DNA of 64,000 nucleotides. Source: SIG672 sp045580325 (GTDB lineage: Bacteria; Bacillota; Clostridia; Oscillospirales; CAG-272). Shown here piece after piece: positions 7,750 to 16,604 of the stretch. A program made the position numbers and the translations under genes. Each line of letters begins with the position of its first letter. Within the stretch, counting starts at the first letter, position 1. The notes beneath the pieces were generated by a model. That model saw only the letters and a program-made list of their open reading frames with translations, did no database searches and was not told the DNA's origin. The stretch covers positions 73,365 to 137,364 of the forward strand of contig JAZNNR010000007.1 of assembly GCA_045580325.1 (NCBI GenBank). Direction: 5' to 3'.

Positions 7750-10095
7750 TTATTTGGTATTTATAAAAAAGCAGTACGGATCTACCGTTTGATTTTTTAT
7801 ATGCTCGACATAGGGCAGTCCCTCACCTCTGAAGATAAGCTTGCCTTTGCTCGTTACGGCAACGACAGAATCTCTGCCCGCCTGAACGAAGGATATCTTT
7901 TCAGAAAAAGATAGGTTCTCAAAGCTCTCACCGCCGATGACTCCGCCTACAGACAGTATATTTCCGCTGCTTGTAATGGCAAGTGTGTGAGTGTTTCCCG
8001 CCGAAATCATCGCTACGTCCTTCCAGGAGGACACGTTACAGCAGTCGAGAATATTGCCGCCGACGGCTACTACACTTCCGTCGGATCTTAGTCCAACGCT
8101 GTGCATAGCGCCTGCCGAGATCATAACTATATCTTCCCACGAAGATGTGTCGCACTGAGAGTCAGTGTTAAGACCTGTTGCAACAACATGTCCGTCTTCA
8201 AGAAGAGCCATAGTGTGATAATCTCCTGCTGAGATCATTATGACGCCCTTATAGCTCGACACCGAGCATTGACTGTAATTTCTGTTTCCGCAGGCCTTTA
8301 CAGTTCCGTCAGCAAGTAGCGCGACCGTGTGATATTCGCCCACCTCTATTGCAACCACGTCGCTCCAAAGGGTAACGTTGCATTGGCCAAATGAATTGTC
8401 GCCGAAGGCAACGACGCTTCCGTTTGATAAAAGTATTACGGTGTGGTGTGCGCTCGTCTTTACCGAAACGGCTTTGACATCATTTTCGGGTGTGTATTTC
8501 TGGTTAGGACCGTAAAAAACAGTTCCGTCTGACGAAATGATCGCCACCTGCTTATCAATAGAAACCTTTGTCGCGTGTATCGCCTGTTTCTTTTCAAAGG
8601 GCAGATACTTAAAGAAGGTGCCGAGATTTTCAAAAAGGTGCTTGTCCGAAATTCCCACGGCAATATCGGTCATAAGCTTTTCATCTTTTGAATATTTTGA
8701 GAATTTCAGCGTGTTTTCAATATCGTTTTTGCCGAGATAATAGTAGCACGCTTCGAGTGCGAGGTCGGGAAGAGTATTTTCTTCGTTTGAAAGGAGTGCA
8801 AATTCAAGCGAGGAAGAGTAATCATTTGCAGAATTATAGTGCGTTATAGCCGCGGCTATGACCTCTTCTTTTTTTGCCTCAAGCTCGGCGTTGACAGCAA
8901 TTTTTACCGCCTCGGAAAACTTTTTTTCGCCCATAAGAGTGTTGATGTTGATAATATGAATAGTGTTTATCTTCTCGCGGTCGCCTAAAAGCTTTGCATA
9001 AGACAGAGCCTTGTCAAGCATAGAATTTTCAAAAAAATAATCGTAACCGGCAGAAAGAACGGCACCCTGCGTGGCTTCAACGTCAGCACAGGTCGAAGAA
9101 AAGGCATAAGCCAGATCGTATTCGTTCTTTTCAAGATAGTATTCAACCGCACTTTCAGATATCTCAGTCACATATTTTGATAACGACTCATGCGACGATG
9201 CGACCTCAAGTGCGGCTGCGAACTTATTTTCTTTAAGCAGACTGTTTATCCGAGCCTCTTTTTCTTCGAGCGTTTCTTCGGGAGTAGTGTCTGTGATGCT
9301 TTGGCTCGGCGGCTCAATCTTGTCAAGTCTGTCGAGCTTTGGGAGTAAAAGTACAAGCGCGATTATAAGAGCAACCGTTGCCACGAAAAAGATTCCGGAG
9401 AAAAGAGCTATAAACAGACGTGTACGCTTGCGCGCCTTTTCAGAGGACGGCGAGGCGGTCTCGGGATATTTGACCTTTGAAAAATAATCAAAAAGCTGTT
9501 TTCTGCTCGTGCCGCACATCGGACAGCTCTCGCTGTCTGTTATCTGACCGCAGGTGCATCTCCATACGAGTGATGAAAGCTCGTTTGGATAATAAGCGGC
9601 AAAGTCGCCTATTTCCTCGCAAACCTCATTCATTTCAGCGTCGGACATACCTTCGGAGAGGGGGATAGGCTCGCTTGGCTCGTCAAAGAAATCGCCTCTG
9701 ACGAAATCTGTTACCATAAGGTCGAGGGTGCGAATACAGCCTATGTAAACGTCAATATCCGAAACAAGCTCGGGTGAGAGATCTATTTTGGTCTTGATTC
9801 CGACGGATGCCCCGGGGAGAAGACCTTCTTCGGGGAATTTCAGAGTTTTGGATATTATCTCACGTCCGCTTGAAACTATCAGATTGCCGTCAGCGTCAAG
9901 ACAGCGTATAACAAGTCCTGCGGACTCTACCTTTGAAGGGTTTTCCTCTGAGGAAGTATTCAGTATTGTCATACTAAGCATAAGCTCGTTATTTTCGGCG
10001 TTAAGAATAAGCTCAAAGCTCTCTATTGAAAGAGGAGAGCGCAGGGCAACTCTTTTGCCGTGTTGGCTTATGACAGTGTTTTGTTTCTTTGCCAT
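7750..10095 (-). CDS. Membrane protein with zinc ribbon, helical repeats and RCC1-like beta-propeller
   Basis: 781 residues with an unusual domain order. Residues 1-135 look like a beta-sandwich. A zinc ribbon (C180, C182, C191, C194) follows, then one strong transmembrane helix at about 227-252. Alpha-helical repeats (ARINSLLKENKFAAALEVAS and similar) span about 280-490. Five or so RCC1-type repeats end the protein (HTVALLADGTVKACG, HTMALLEDGHVVATG, HSVGLRSDGSVVAVG). Topology is probably zinc ribbon inside and propeller outside, though this could be reversed. RCC1-like propellers are protein-interaction surfaces; the partner is unknown. It is likely cotranscribed with the anchored protein encoded upstream at 10141-10971 (45-bp gap). 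Confidence 0.7.
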   Translation of the reverse strand: MAKKQNTVISQHGKRVALRSPLSIESFELILNAENNELMLSMTILNTSSEENPSKVESAGLVIRCLDADGNLIVSSGREIISKTLKFPEEGLLPGASVGIKTKIDLSPELVSDIDVYIGCIRTLDLMVTDFVRGDFFDEPSEPIPLSEGMSDAEMNEVCEEIGDFAAYYPNELSSLVWRCTCGQITDSESCPMCGTSRKQLFDYFSKVKYPETASPSSEKARKRTRLFIALFSGIFFVATVALIIALVLLLPKLDRLDKIEPPSQSITDTTPEETLEEKEARINSLLKENKFAAALEVASSHESLSKYVTEISESAVEYYLEKNEYDLAYAFSSTCADVEATQGAVLSAGYDYFFENSMLDKALSYAKLLGDREKINTIHIININTLMGEKKFSEAVKIAVNAELEAKKEEVIAAAITHYNSANDYSSSLEFALLSNEENTLPDLALEACYYYLGKNDIENTLKFSKYSKDEKLMTDIAVGISDKHLFENLGTFFKYLPFEKKQAIHATKVSIDKQVAIISSDGTVFYGPNQKYTPENDVKAVSVKTSAHHTVILLSNGSVVAFGDNSFGQCNVTLWSDVVAIEVGEYHTVALLADGTVKACGNRNYSQCSVSSYKGVIMISAGDYHTMALLEDGHVVATGLNTDSQCDTSSWEDIVMISAGAMHSVGLRSDGSVVAVGGNILDCCNVSSWKDVAMISAGNTHTLAITSSGNILSVGGVIGGESFENLSFSEKISFVQAGRDSVVAVTSKGKLIFRGEGLPYVEHIKNQTVDPYCFFINTK

Positions 10096-10140
10096 TGTAA
10101 AAACCTTTCAAAATGAAAATGAAAAAAGTTTATTCTCGGT

Positions 10141-10971
10141 TTATTTCCAAATGTAGTATAAATATGATGACGTATCGTAGTCGGTCGTCATAAAGGCTTT
10201 GAAGTCGGCGTCGTAAAAGCAGTCGGTCGATTCATCGTGAAGGAGTCCGTAATCCTCAAGAAGCCTTGCAAAAGAGCTCTCAGAAGGGATACTCTCTGTT
10301 AGCGAAGCACCCTTTTTGAGCATTTTGAGAGTAAGCGTAGCTCCCGTTGCGTGTGAACAGACAGAGCAGCAGAATCTATCTCCCAGCTTTGACTCGGGCA
10401 CGTAGGCTTTTTCAAGCACAATAGTATATCCAAGCTCCGAGTAAAACTTACCTGCGACCTCAAAGAGCTTTAACATAGTGTCATACTGCACTAGCATAGG
10501 CTCGTCTTCGCTGTAAATAATCTGCGCGTCGAATATTTCGGCGTATTTGCGAATATCAACGAGTCTGGAAACCTGTCCGTCCGAGTTCCACGCGTACGGC
10601 ACTTCAACAAAAAGCTTTGCGCTTTTGTCTATGAGCATATAAGATCTGCAGTAACCGAGAAGAGCTCCCGATTTATTGTATATTCTTGAAATACCGACCG
10701 AATTTTGCTGTGCGTAAAGAGTTTCGCCGAAAAGCTTCGCTCCAATGGGGTTTCCGCTGAGCGTGTTATCCTTATAGTAGTCAAGGCGGCGTACACAGAC
10801 GACCATCTCGACGTATGACTCTGTCGAGAGGGTGTTCATAGCCTCGTCGGGAGTGATTTTTTTATTTTGATTATATGATGAGGCAGCAAAAACAAGCAGA
10901 GATGCCGCGCCCGAAACAATGATAAGAGAAATGACCGATATTATAAAAATATTCAGTATCTTTCTTGACAT
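10141..10971 (-). CDS. Uncharacterised membrane-anchored protein
   Basis: 276 residues that I do not recognise. The N-terminus (residues 5-31, ILNIFIISVISLIIVSGAAS) is a signal anchor or uncleaved signal, so most of the protein should be outside the membrane. A Cys cluster, RFCCSVCSHATG, lies about two thirds along and the C-terminus is rich in Asp, Tyr and Ser. No catalytic motif is visible. It lies immediately upstream of the RCC1-like membrane protein on the same strand, which suggests a shared envelope role. Confidence 0.6.
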   Translation of the reverse strand: MSRKILNIFIISVISLIIVSGAASLLVFAASSYNQNKKITPDEAMNTLSTESYVEMVVCVRRLDYYKDNTLSGNPIGAKLFGETLYAQQNSVGISRIYNKSGALLGYCRSYMLIDKSAKLFVEVPYAWNSDGQVSRLVDIRKYAEIFDAQIIYSEDEPMLVQYDTMLKLFEVAGKFYSELGYTIVLEKAYVPESKLGDRFCCSVCSHATGATLTLKMLKKGASLTESIPSESSFARLLEDYGLLHDESTDCFYDADFKAFMTTDYDTSSYLYYIWK

Positions 10972-11090
10972 ATGGACCTCTCTTAAAATATTATTACATA
11001 ATAATAATATCTATATTTTACACGTTTGTCAAGCCGTTAGAGTATAGTTTACAATAATTTTTCAAAATCAGAAAATTCGACGGTGAAAAT

Positions 11091-11122
11091 AAAAAAGTCA
11101 AGCGGGAAAAGGCTTGACTTTT
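11091..11122 (-). terminator. Terminator of the PPTase gene
   Basis: AAGTCAAGC (11095-11103) pairs with GCTTGACTT (11112-11120). On the minus strand the stem is followed by a T-rich run (TTTTTTATTTT), matching the minus-strand gene that ends at 11183. Confidence 0.75.
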
Positions 11123-11182
11123 ATAGGTAGTATTACAATAAAATCAGAAATGTTTTTAGCCAAGGGAAAGGGAAGAGAGTTT

Positions 11183-11881
11183 TCACTCACACAGCTTTCC
11201 GAAATCATCTGCTGTGAGGAAGAAATACTCTGCCGATATTTTCTCATACGAAGCGATCGAGAGAAAATAATCGCTGATTTCGGTGAAGGTGATATACGCG
11301 GGCGCACAGCCTATTTTCGAGGTAACGCGGTCGCTTGTAACGTAAAACGAGGTCATGGGTGTACGCAGACCGCTTCCGATAAGCTTGACGTAGCTTTCCT
11401 TTTTCGTCCAGAGCGAGAGGAGCTCGTGCTTTGTAAAGGGAGTTTCGTCCGACGAGGAAACTATCCTCTTATAAACCTTGTTGGCAATATATGCGTCGCT
11501 TTCGAGAACGTCCACACCGATAGGAACGACCGATATGGCGCAGACCGCCATAGAACCCGAATGTGAAATATTTATATGAAAGCTTTCCTCGGTAAGCTGA
11601 GGCTTTCCGAGCAGAGAGTATGAATATACAGGGGGCGCATAGGGCAGAGAAACGCTTTTCAGCGCAAAGCAGAGCGCAAGCTCGGCACAAAAAGAGAGTT
11701 TTTTGTCGTCAAGATGGGCAAGGCGCTTTATTTTTTTCATTCTCGCTTGACTTATGAGCTCGCTGTAATCGGACAGAGCTTTTTCAAGGTCTAAATTTTC
11801 CGTGCTTACGGCAAATACACTTACCTTTGGTAAGTTTTCCGACATACTTTCGGCTTCTGAGTAGATATTCTTTTCTGCCAT
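11183..11881 (-). CDS. 4'-phosphopantetheinyl transferase, Sfp type
   Basis: 232 residues. The family motifs are present in order: an HINISHSGSMAVCAIS segment, then IGVDVLESD (Mg-binding Asp), then LLSLWTKKESYVKLIGSGL with the catalytic WTKKESY. Sfp-type enzymes load the CoA phosphopantetheine arm onto carrier proteins. No polyketide or peptide synthetase is nearby, so it may serve fatty-acid ACP or a distant cluster. The N-terminal 20 residues are weakly conserved, and the start could be the internal Met at residue 13 (SMSENLPKVSV). It is monocistronic with its own terminator. Confidence 0.9.
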   Translation of the reverse strand: MAEKNIYSEAESMSENLPKVSVFAVSTENLDLEKALSDYSELISQARMKKIKRLAHLDDKKLSFCAELALCFALKSVSLPYAPPVYSYSLLGKPQLTEESFHINISHSGSMAVCAISVVPIGVDVLESDAYIANKVYKRIVSSSDETPFTKHELLSLWTKKESYVKLIGSGLRTPMTSFYVTSDRVTSKIGCAPAYITFTEISDYFLSIASYEKISAEYFFLTADDFGKLCE

Positions 11882-11999
11882 TTTTTCCTCTGGATAATTT
11901 ATTTTATATTAACAGTTTAGCACACAAAAAGATGAAAAGCAATATTTTTTGATTAAATAATTATAAATATTCTAAAAAATATAAGATAGGTGAAATCAC

Positions 12000-12028
12000 T
12001 TGACATTTTCTGCCCGCAAAGATATAAT
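12000..12028 (+). promoter_or_regulatory. Consensus sigma-A promoter of uidA
   Basis: TTGACA (12000-12005), 17-bp spacer, TATAAT (12023-12028). It lies about 50 bp before the start codon. No clear operator palindrome overlaps it. Confidence 0.9.
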
Positions 12029-12076
12029 TGATTATAGTACCGTGATAAAACACAGGCAAAAGTGAGGAGAATAGTT

Positions 12077-13741
12077 ATGTTATATCCAAAATCAAATAAG
12101 TACAGAGATCTTTATAACTTAAACGGAATATGGAAATTCAAAACGGTAAGTGATGACTATGTTCCCGAGAATGAGGCACAGGACACGTCGCTTATGGCTG
12201 TACCTGCAAGTTATAACGATATAGTTACCTCGAAAGAGATAAAGGACTACGTCGGAAAGGTGCTTTATGAAACGACCTTTTCTATTCCTGTGCGCGATGA
12301 AAAAATATATCATTTGCGTATAGGCGCGACGAGCCATAAGTGCGACGTTTATCTTAACGGAAAGCTTGTCGCACAGGGTATAAACGGATTTTTGCCGATA
12401 GATACCGAGATTTTTGACCTTAAAGAAAAGAACCGTCTGTCTGTGGTAATAGATAACAGACTGACCTTCCAGACCCTTCCCGTAGGTGTTGTTAAAGACG
12501 GAAAACAGATCATAAACCACGATTTTTATAACTTTACAGGTATTCACCGCGACGTGCTTGTATATTCGACTCCGAAAAAGTATATCCACGATATTGAAAT
12601 AAAGACGGTCGTTGACGGAGATTATTCGAAAATTTCTGTAATTACCGATGCTGAAAATGCACTTTACACAGTTTTTGATAAGCTTGGAAATGTTGTCATA
12701 GCGAGCAGGGAAAGCACCTTCAAGGTAGAAGATCCTGTTCTTTGGAACACAGAAAATCCTTATCTTTACACCCTGTCGGTCGAAACTGACACCGATAAAT
12801 ACGAGGAAAAATTCGGCATACGCAAGGTCGAAGCGACGGGCGATGCACTTCTTTTAAACGATAAACCCGTATATCTCAAGGGATTTGGTATGCACGAGGA
12901 CTCCTTCATTCTCGGAAAGGGCAACAGCCCCGCTGTGAATATCCGCAATTTTGAGCTTCTTAAGTGGATAGGCGCAAACTCGATAAGAACGAGCCACTAT
13001 CCGTACAGCGAGGAGATAATGTCGCTTGCCGACGAGTACGGAATTATGGTTATCGACGAGGTGCCCGCGGTCGGTATGGGTTGGTGGGATCCGACCTTCT
13101 CAGATGACAGAGCAAACGATGAAACAAGAGAGCTTCACAAGGAGCTTATAAGGCAGCTCGTGGCAAGAGATAAAAATCATCCTTCGGTAATTATGCTTTC
13201 GGTTGCAAACGAAGCGGCAACACACGAAGAGCGTGCAAGAGAGTATTTTGCCGACGTTATTGATACGGCAAGAAAGACTACCGAGCTTCCGATAACGATA
13301 ATAGAATTTTCAACAGCCGACGTTTCGCTTGTCGGCGACCTCGTTGACGTTATCGGAATAAACCGTTATTACGGCTGGTATTATGAGCACGGTGATACGT
13401 CGGTGATAAAGGATCAGATGATAACAGAGATAGGAAAATGGCGCAAAAAATGCGGTAAACCCGTATTTGTTGCAGAGTTTGGCGCAGATACCATCGAGGG
13501 ACTGCACTCGCTTCCGAGCGAATCCTTCTCCGAAGAATTTCAGATGGAATATCTACATGAAAACTGCGAAGCCTTTGACTCTGCAGAGGGCTGTATAGGC
13601 GAGCACGTGTGGAATTTTGCCGACTTCAAGACAAAGCAGGGACTTACCCGTGTAAGAGGAAACCGCAAGGGTGTCTTCACAAAAGACAGACAGCCTAAGC
13701 TTGCGGCGCACTTCCTGCGTCAGAGATGGGCGAATAAATAA
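12077..13741 (+). CDS. uidA: Beta-glucuronidase, glycoside hydrolase family 2
   Basis: 554 residues of GH2 architecture: sugar-binding jelly roll (NLNGIWKFKTV onward), immunoglobulin-like middle, TIM barrel from about residue 265. The acid/base Glu is in SVANEAATHEERAREYF and the nucleophile Glu in VAEFGADTIEGLHS. NRYYGWY and the NxKG motif (RGNRKGVF), which contacts the glucuronate carboxylate, separate it from beta-galactosidases. There is no signal peptide, so it acts in the cytosol on imported glucuronides. Compared with the E. coli enzyme, the segment between VIDEVPAVGM and the next helix is shorter, so it lacks the full active-site loop 1. The ATG at 12077 follows GTGAGGAGAAT. No transporter or repressor gene is adjacent. 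Confidence 0.95.
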   Translation: MLYPKSNKYRDLYNLNGIWKFKTVSDDYVPENEAQDTSLMAVPASYNDIVTSKEIKDYVGKVLYETTFSIPVRDEKIYHLRIGATSHKCDVYLNGKLVAQGINGFLPIDTEIFDLKEKNRLSVVIDNRLTFQTLPVGVVKDGKQIINHDFYNFTGIHRDVLVYSTPKKYIHDIEIKTVVDGDYSKISVITDAENALYTVFDKLGNVVIASRESTFKVEDPVLWNTENPYLYTLSVETDTDKYEEKFGIRKVEATGDALLLNDKPVYLKGFGMHEDSFILGKGNSPAVNIRNFELLKWIGANSIRTSHYPYSEEIMSLADEYGIMVIDEVPAVGMGWWDPTFSDDRANDETRELHKELIRQLVARDKNHPSVIMLSVANEAATHEERAREYFADVIDTARKTTELPITIIEFSTADVSLVGDLVDVIGINRYYGWYYEHGDTSVIKDQMITEIGKWRKKCGKPVFVAEFGADTIEGLHSLPSESFSEEFQMEYLHENCEAFDSAEGCIGEHVWNFADFKTKQGLTRVRGNRKGVFTKDRQPKLAAHFLRQRWANK

Positions 13742-13776
13742 GTTATATCCCTAAAAATGAACAAACCCTTTCAGAA

Positions 13777-13823
13777 AAGTTTTTGAAGGTTTTAGGAAAC
13801 TTTTTTCAAAAAGTTTCCTAAAG
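13777..13823 (+). repeat. Dispersed hairpin repeat, copy 2
   Basis: AAAGTTTTTGAAGG followed by a perfect 15-bp inverted repeat (TTTAGGAAACTTTTT at 13791-13805 with its complement at 13808-13822). It matches the long-arm hairpin of the copies at 2617-2690 and 51526-51616, but lacks the second hairpin and the CGGATTC spacer. Confidence 0.7.
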
Positions 13824-13826
13824 AAA

Positions 13827-13862
13827 AAACGACGGAATTTTGAAGTTCCGTCGTTTTTTTAT
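13827..13862. terminator. Bidirectional terminator between uidA and mnmA
   Basis: AACGACGGAA / TTCCGTCGTT stem with T-run on the plus strand and A-run on its 5' side. It overlaps the final codons of the minus-strand mnmA and can stop both convergent genes. Confidence 0.85.
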
Positions 13863-14899
13863 CTTATAACCTTGTCAATAAATGCTCCGAATGCAAGTCT
13901 GTCGCCGACGTAGAATACAGCCGACTGTCCGGGAGCGGGCTCGGGGAACGCACGCTCAAAATATGCGGTCAATACGCCGCTTTCAACATTGATATCCGCT
14001 TTTCTCGGAGTTGCCGAGTAGCGAACCTTGACACAAATCTCGGTACTTTCGGGAATGTCGAGCGAGGTGAGATACTGAAAATTCACGTTTGAAAATACTA
14101 TGCCCGATGCGGGGGTATATTCTCCCGATTTTACAAGCGTAACCGTGTTGCTTTCGGCGTTTATCTCGCTGACCGTCATCTTTTCGCCGAGCGCGATGCC
14201 GAGGTGCTTTTTCTGACCGACAGTATAGTGGATTATTCCGCGATGCTCACCGAGAATTTTGCCGTTTTCATCGATAAAAGAGCCTTTGACAGCCTCTCCG
14301 TGCCTTTCGGTGATATATCGCGCATAGTCGCCGTCGGGAATAAAGCAGATGTCCTGACTTTCCTTTGCCGATGCCGAGGTAAAGCCGCGAGAAGCCATAT
14401 ATTCGCGGATATGATCCTTTTCTATCCCGTTCAGAGGGGTGAGAAAATCTGCGAGCTGCTCCTGCGAAAGTCCCCAAAGCATATAGGACTGATCCTTTTT
14501 GAGATCGGCAGCGCGGCGGATAAAATATCTGCCGTTTTCCTTTTCTACACCGCAGTAATGTCCGGTAGCGAACTTGTCAAAGCCGAGCTCCTTTGCGCAC
14601 TCGTGAAGCTTTTTCACCTTGACGTAGCGATTACACACTACGCAAGGATTCGGGGTGCGCCCTGATAAATATTCGTTTGTGAAATACTCTTTTACGTATT
14701 TGTCAAAATCCTCACGGCAGTCTATGACGTGCAGAGGGATTCCAAGCTCACACGCCGCTTTTTCGGCTGATTTTATGTCGGTATAGTCGGAAAATTTAAG
14801 AACAGCACCCTCAACGTCGTATCCTTTCTCCATAAGAGAAAGCGCGGCAAAGGTGCTGTCAAGTCCTCCGCTCAGACCGACCAGAACGGAGTTTTTCAT
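13859..14899 (-). CDS. mnmA: tRNA-specific 2-thiouridylase MnmA
   Basis: 346 residues from the ATG at 14899; a GTG three bases upstream is also possible. The PP-loop SGGLDSTFAALSL binds ATP. The catalytic cysteines are in NPCVVCNRY and QDICFIPDGDYARY. The C-terminal beta barrel includes YTVGQKKHLGIALG and the VRYSATP motif. It puts sulfur on U34 of tRNA Lys, Glu and Gln. The start codon shares a base with the iscU stop (TGATG), so translation is coupled. Gene order nifS-iscU-mnmA indicates direct sulfur supply from the desulfurase. MnmG, which acts on the same uridine, is encoded at 59841. Confidence 0.96.
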   Translation of the reverse strand: MKNSVLVGLSGGLDSTFAALSLMEKGYDVEGAVLKFSDYTDIKSAEKAACELGIPLHVIDCREDFDKYVKEYFTNEYLSGRTPNPCVVCNRYVKVKKLHECAKELGFDKFATGHYCGVEKENGRYFIRRAADLKKDQSYMLWGLSQEQLADFLTPLNGIEKDHIREYMASRGFTSASAKESQDICFIPDGDYARYITERHGEAVKGSFIDENGKILGEHRGIIHYTVGQKKHLGIALGEKMTVSEINAESNTVTLVKSGEYTPASGIVFSNVNFQYLTSLDIPESTEICVKVRYSATPRKADINVESGVLTAYFERAFPEPAPGQSAVFYVGDRLAFGAFIDKVIR

Positions 14900-15354
14900 C
14901 ACTCATCATCTCCGAGGACGTGCTCGTGGTGGTGATCGCACGCTTCGCAGCAGCCATCACAATCCTCGTGAAGAATAGGGCTGTCTATTCCGTTTTTACG
15001 GTAATAATCGGCAACAGCCGCCTTTACAGCCTGTTCTGCGAGAACCGAGCAGTGTATTTTTACGGGCGGAAGTCCGTCGAGAGCCTCAACGACAGCCTTG
15101 TTTGTGAGCTTCAGCGCATCGTCAATGCTCTGACCCTTTATCATTTCGGTAGCGATAGAAGAGGACGCGATAGCCGCACCGCAGCCGAAGGTCTTGAATT
15201 TTACGTCAACAATAATATTGTTTTCTATTTTGAGATACATTCTCATTATATCTCCGCACTTGGCGTTACCAACCTCGCCGACACCGTCAGCATCGGGGAT
15301 CTCGCCGCAGTTGCGGGGATTTGTGAAATGATCCATTACTTTTTCGCTGTACAT
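14899..15354 (-). CDS. iscU: Iron-sulfur cluster assembly scaffold, IscU/NifU N-terminal type
   Basis: 151 residues with the three cluster-ligand cysteines of the family: GNAKCGD, TFGCGAAIASSS and IHCSVLAEQ. The C-terminus adds a Cys/His-rich tail, CDGCCEACDHHHEH, which is not part of the minimal scaffold and may bind metal. It receives sulfur from the desulfurase encoded 18 bp upstream and builds Fe-S clusters. It is translationally coupled to mnmA downstream. Clostridial genomes commonly carry this minimal three-gene set in place of a full isc or suf operon. Confidence 0.94.
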   Translation of the reverse strand: MYSEKVMDHFTNPRNCGEIPDADGVGEVGNAKCGDIMRMYLKIENNIIVDVKFKTFGCGAAIASSSIATEMIKGQSIDDALKLTNKAVVEALDGLPPVKIHCSVLAEQAVKAAVADYYRKNGIDSPILHEDCDGCCEACDHHHEHVLGDDE

Positions 15355-15372
15355 ATTGTTTCTCCGAAATAT

Positions 15373-16560
15373 TTATTTTACGCGCTCCATAGTACTGTTA
15401 TAGAGAGGACTCATATCCCTGAGCCTCTGAACGATAGCAGGGAGCTTTTCGAGGATATAGTCAACGTCCTCGTCTGTATTTTCGTGTGAAAGAGTGAAGC
15501 GGAGCGAGCCGTGTGCCTTTTCAGCGGGAACGCCTATCGAAAGAAGGACGTGCGAGGGCTCGAGCGATGCAGAGTTGCACGCAGAGCCTGTCGAGCAGCA
15601 TATGCCATTTATGTCCATAAACATAAGCAGGCTTTCACCCTCAACGTATTCAAAGGTTATGTTCGCGTTACCTGCGAGTCTTTTTTCTCTGTCGCCGTTA
15701 AGGAAGCTGTACGGGATCTTTTCAAGTATTCCGTCAATAAGTTTTTCACGAAGCGAGAGAACTCTTTTTTCGTCGTCAAGACGGCTGTAGGCAAGCTCAA
15801 GCGCCTTGGCAAGACCTACGATGTAGGGCAGATTTTCTGTTCCGCCGCGTCTGCCGCGCTCCTGACCGCCGCCGTCGATAAGAGTATGGACTCTTGTACC
15901 CGTTTTGATATAGAGAGCGCCGATTCCCTTGGGTGCGTTTATCTTGTGTCCCGAAAAGGCGAGCATATCAACGCCGAGATCTTTTACGTTTATGTCAAGA
16001 TGTCCCACAGCCTGTACCGCGTCGGTAAACATTACCGCGCCGTGTTTATGTGCGACTTCGGCGATCTCCTTTATGGGAAGAACAGTTCCGATCTCGTTGT
16101 TTGCGTACATAACGGCAACGAGAACGGTATCCTCGCGCATAGCCTTTTCGACCGCCTCGGGTGTTACAAGACCGCTTTTATCGATGTCGAGATAGGTAAC
16201 CTCGTATCCGTCGCGCTCAAGGCTTTTCATAGCGTTAAGAACTGCGTGATGCTCAAATTTTGTGGTTATTATGTGGCGTCCCTTGCTTTTTGCCGCGGAA
16301 GCCGCCCCTTTTATTGCCCAGTTATCCGCCTCCGAGCCAGATGACGTGAAAAATATCTCGCTCGGCTTAGAGCCGAGAAGAGAAGCAATTTTAGCCCTCG
16401 ACTCTGTAAGAGGTTCGGCTGCCTCGCGTCCCTTGGAATAGGCGCTTGAGGGATTTCCCCACTTGTCTGTGAGGTAGGGCATCATAGCTTCAAGCACGAG
16501 GGGGTCTATCGGTGTCGTTGCGGCGTTATCGGCATATACAAATCTTTTATTTTCGGACAT
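15373..16560 (-). CDS. nifS: Cysteine desulfurase, NifS/IscS family
   Basis: A PLP enzyme of 395 residues. It begins YADNAATTPIDPLVLEAM, has the PLP lysine in FSGHKINAPKGIGALY, and the catalytic Cys on a mobile loop in GICCSTGSACNSASLEPSH. The loop length fits class I (IscS/NifS) better than SufS. It liberates sulfur from cysteine for IscU and for MnmA, both encoded downstream in the same operon. No IscR-type regulator lies upstream; pduL is separated by 44 bp and may be in the same transcript. Confidence 0.95.
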   Translation of the reverse strand: MSENKRFVYADNAATTPIDPLVLEAMMPYLTDKWGNPSSAYSKGREAAEPLTESRAKIASLLGSKPSEIFFTSSGSEADNWAIKGAASAAKSKGRHIITTKFEHHAVLNAMKSLERDGYEVTYLDIDKSGLVTPEAVEKAMREDTVLVAVMYANNEIGTVLPIKEIAEVAHKHGAVMFTDAVQAVGHLDINVKDLGVDMLAFSGHKINAPKGIGALYIKTGTRVHTLIDGGGQERGRRGGTENLPYIVGLAKALELAYSRLDDEKRVLSLREKLIDGILEKIPYSFLNGDREKRLAGNANITFEYVEGESLLMFMDINGICCSTGSACNSASLEPSHVLLSIGVPAEKAHGSLRFTLSHENTDEDVDYILEKLPAIVQRLRDMSPLYNSTMERVK

Positions 16561-16604
16561 TACGGTAATATACTCTCCTTAAACGGTAATAATATAACCT
16601 TATC

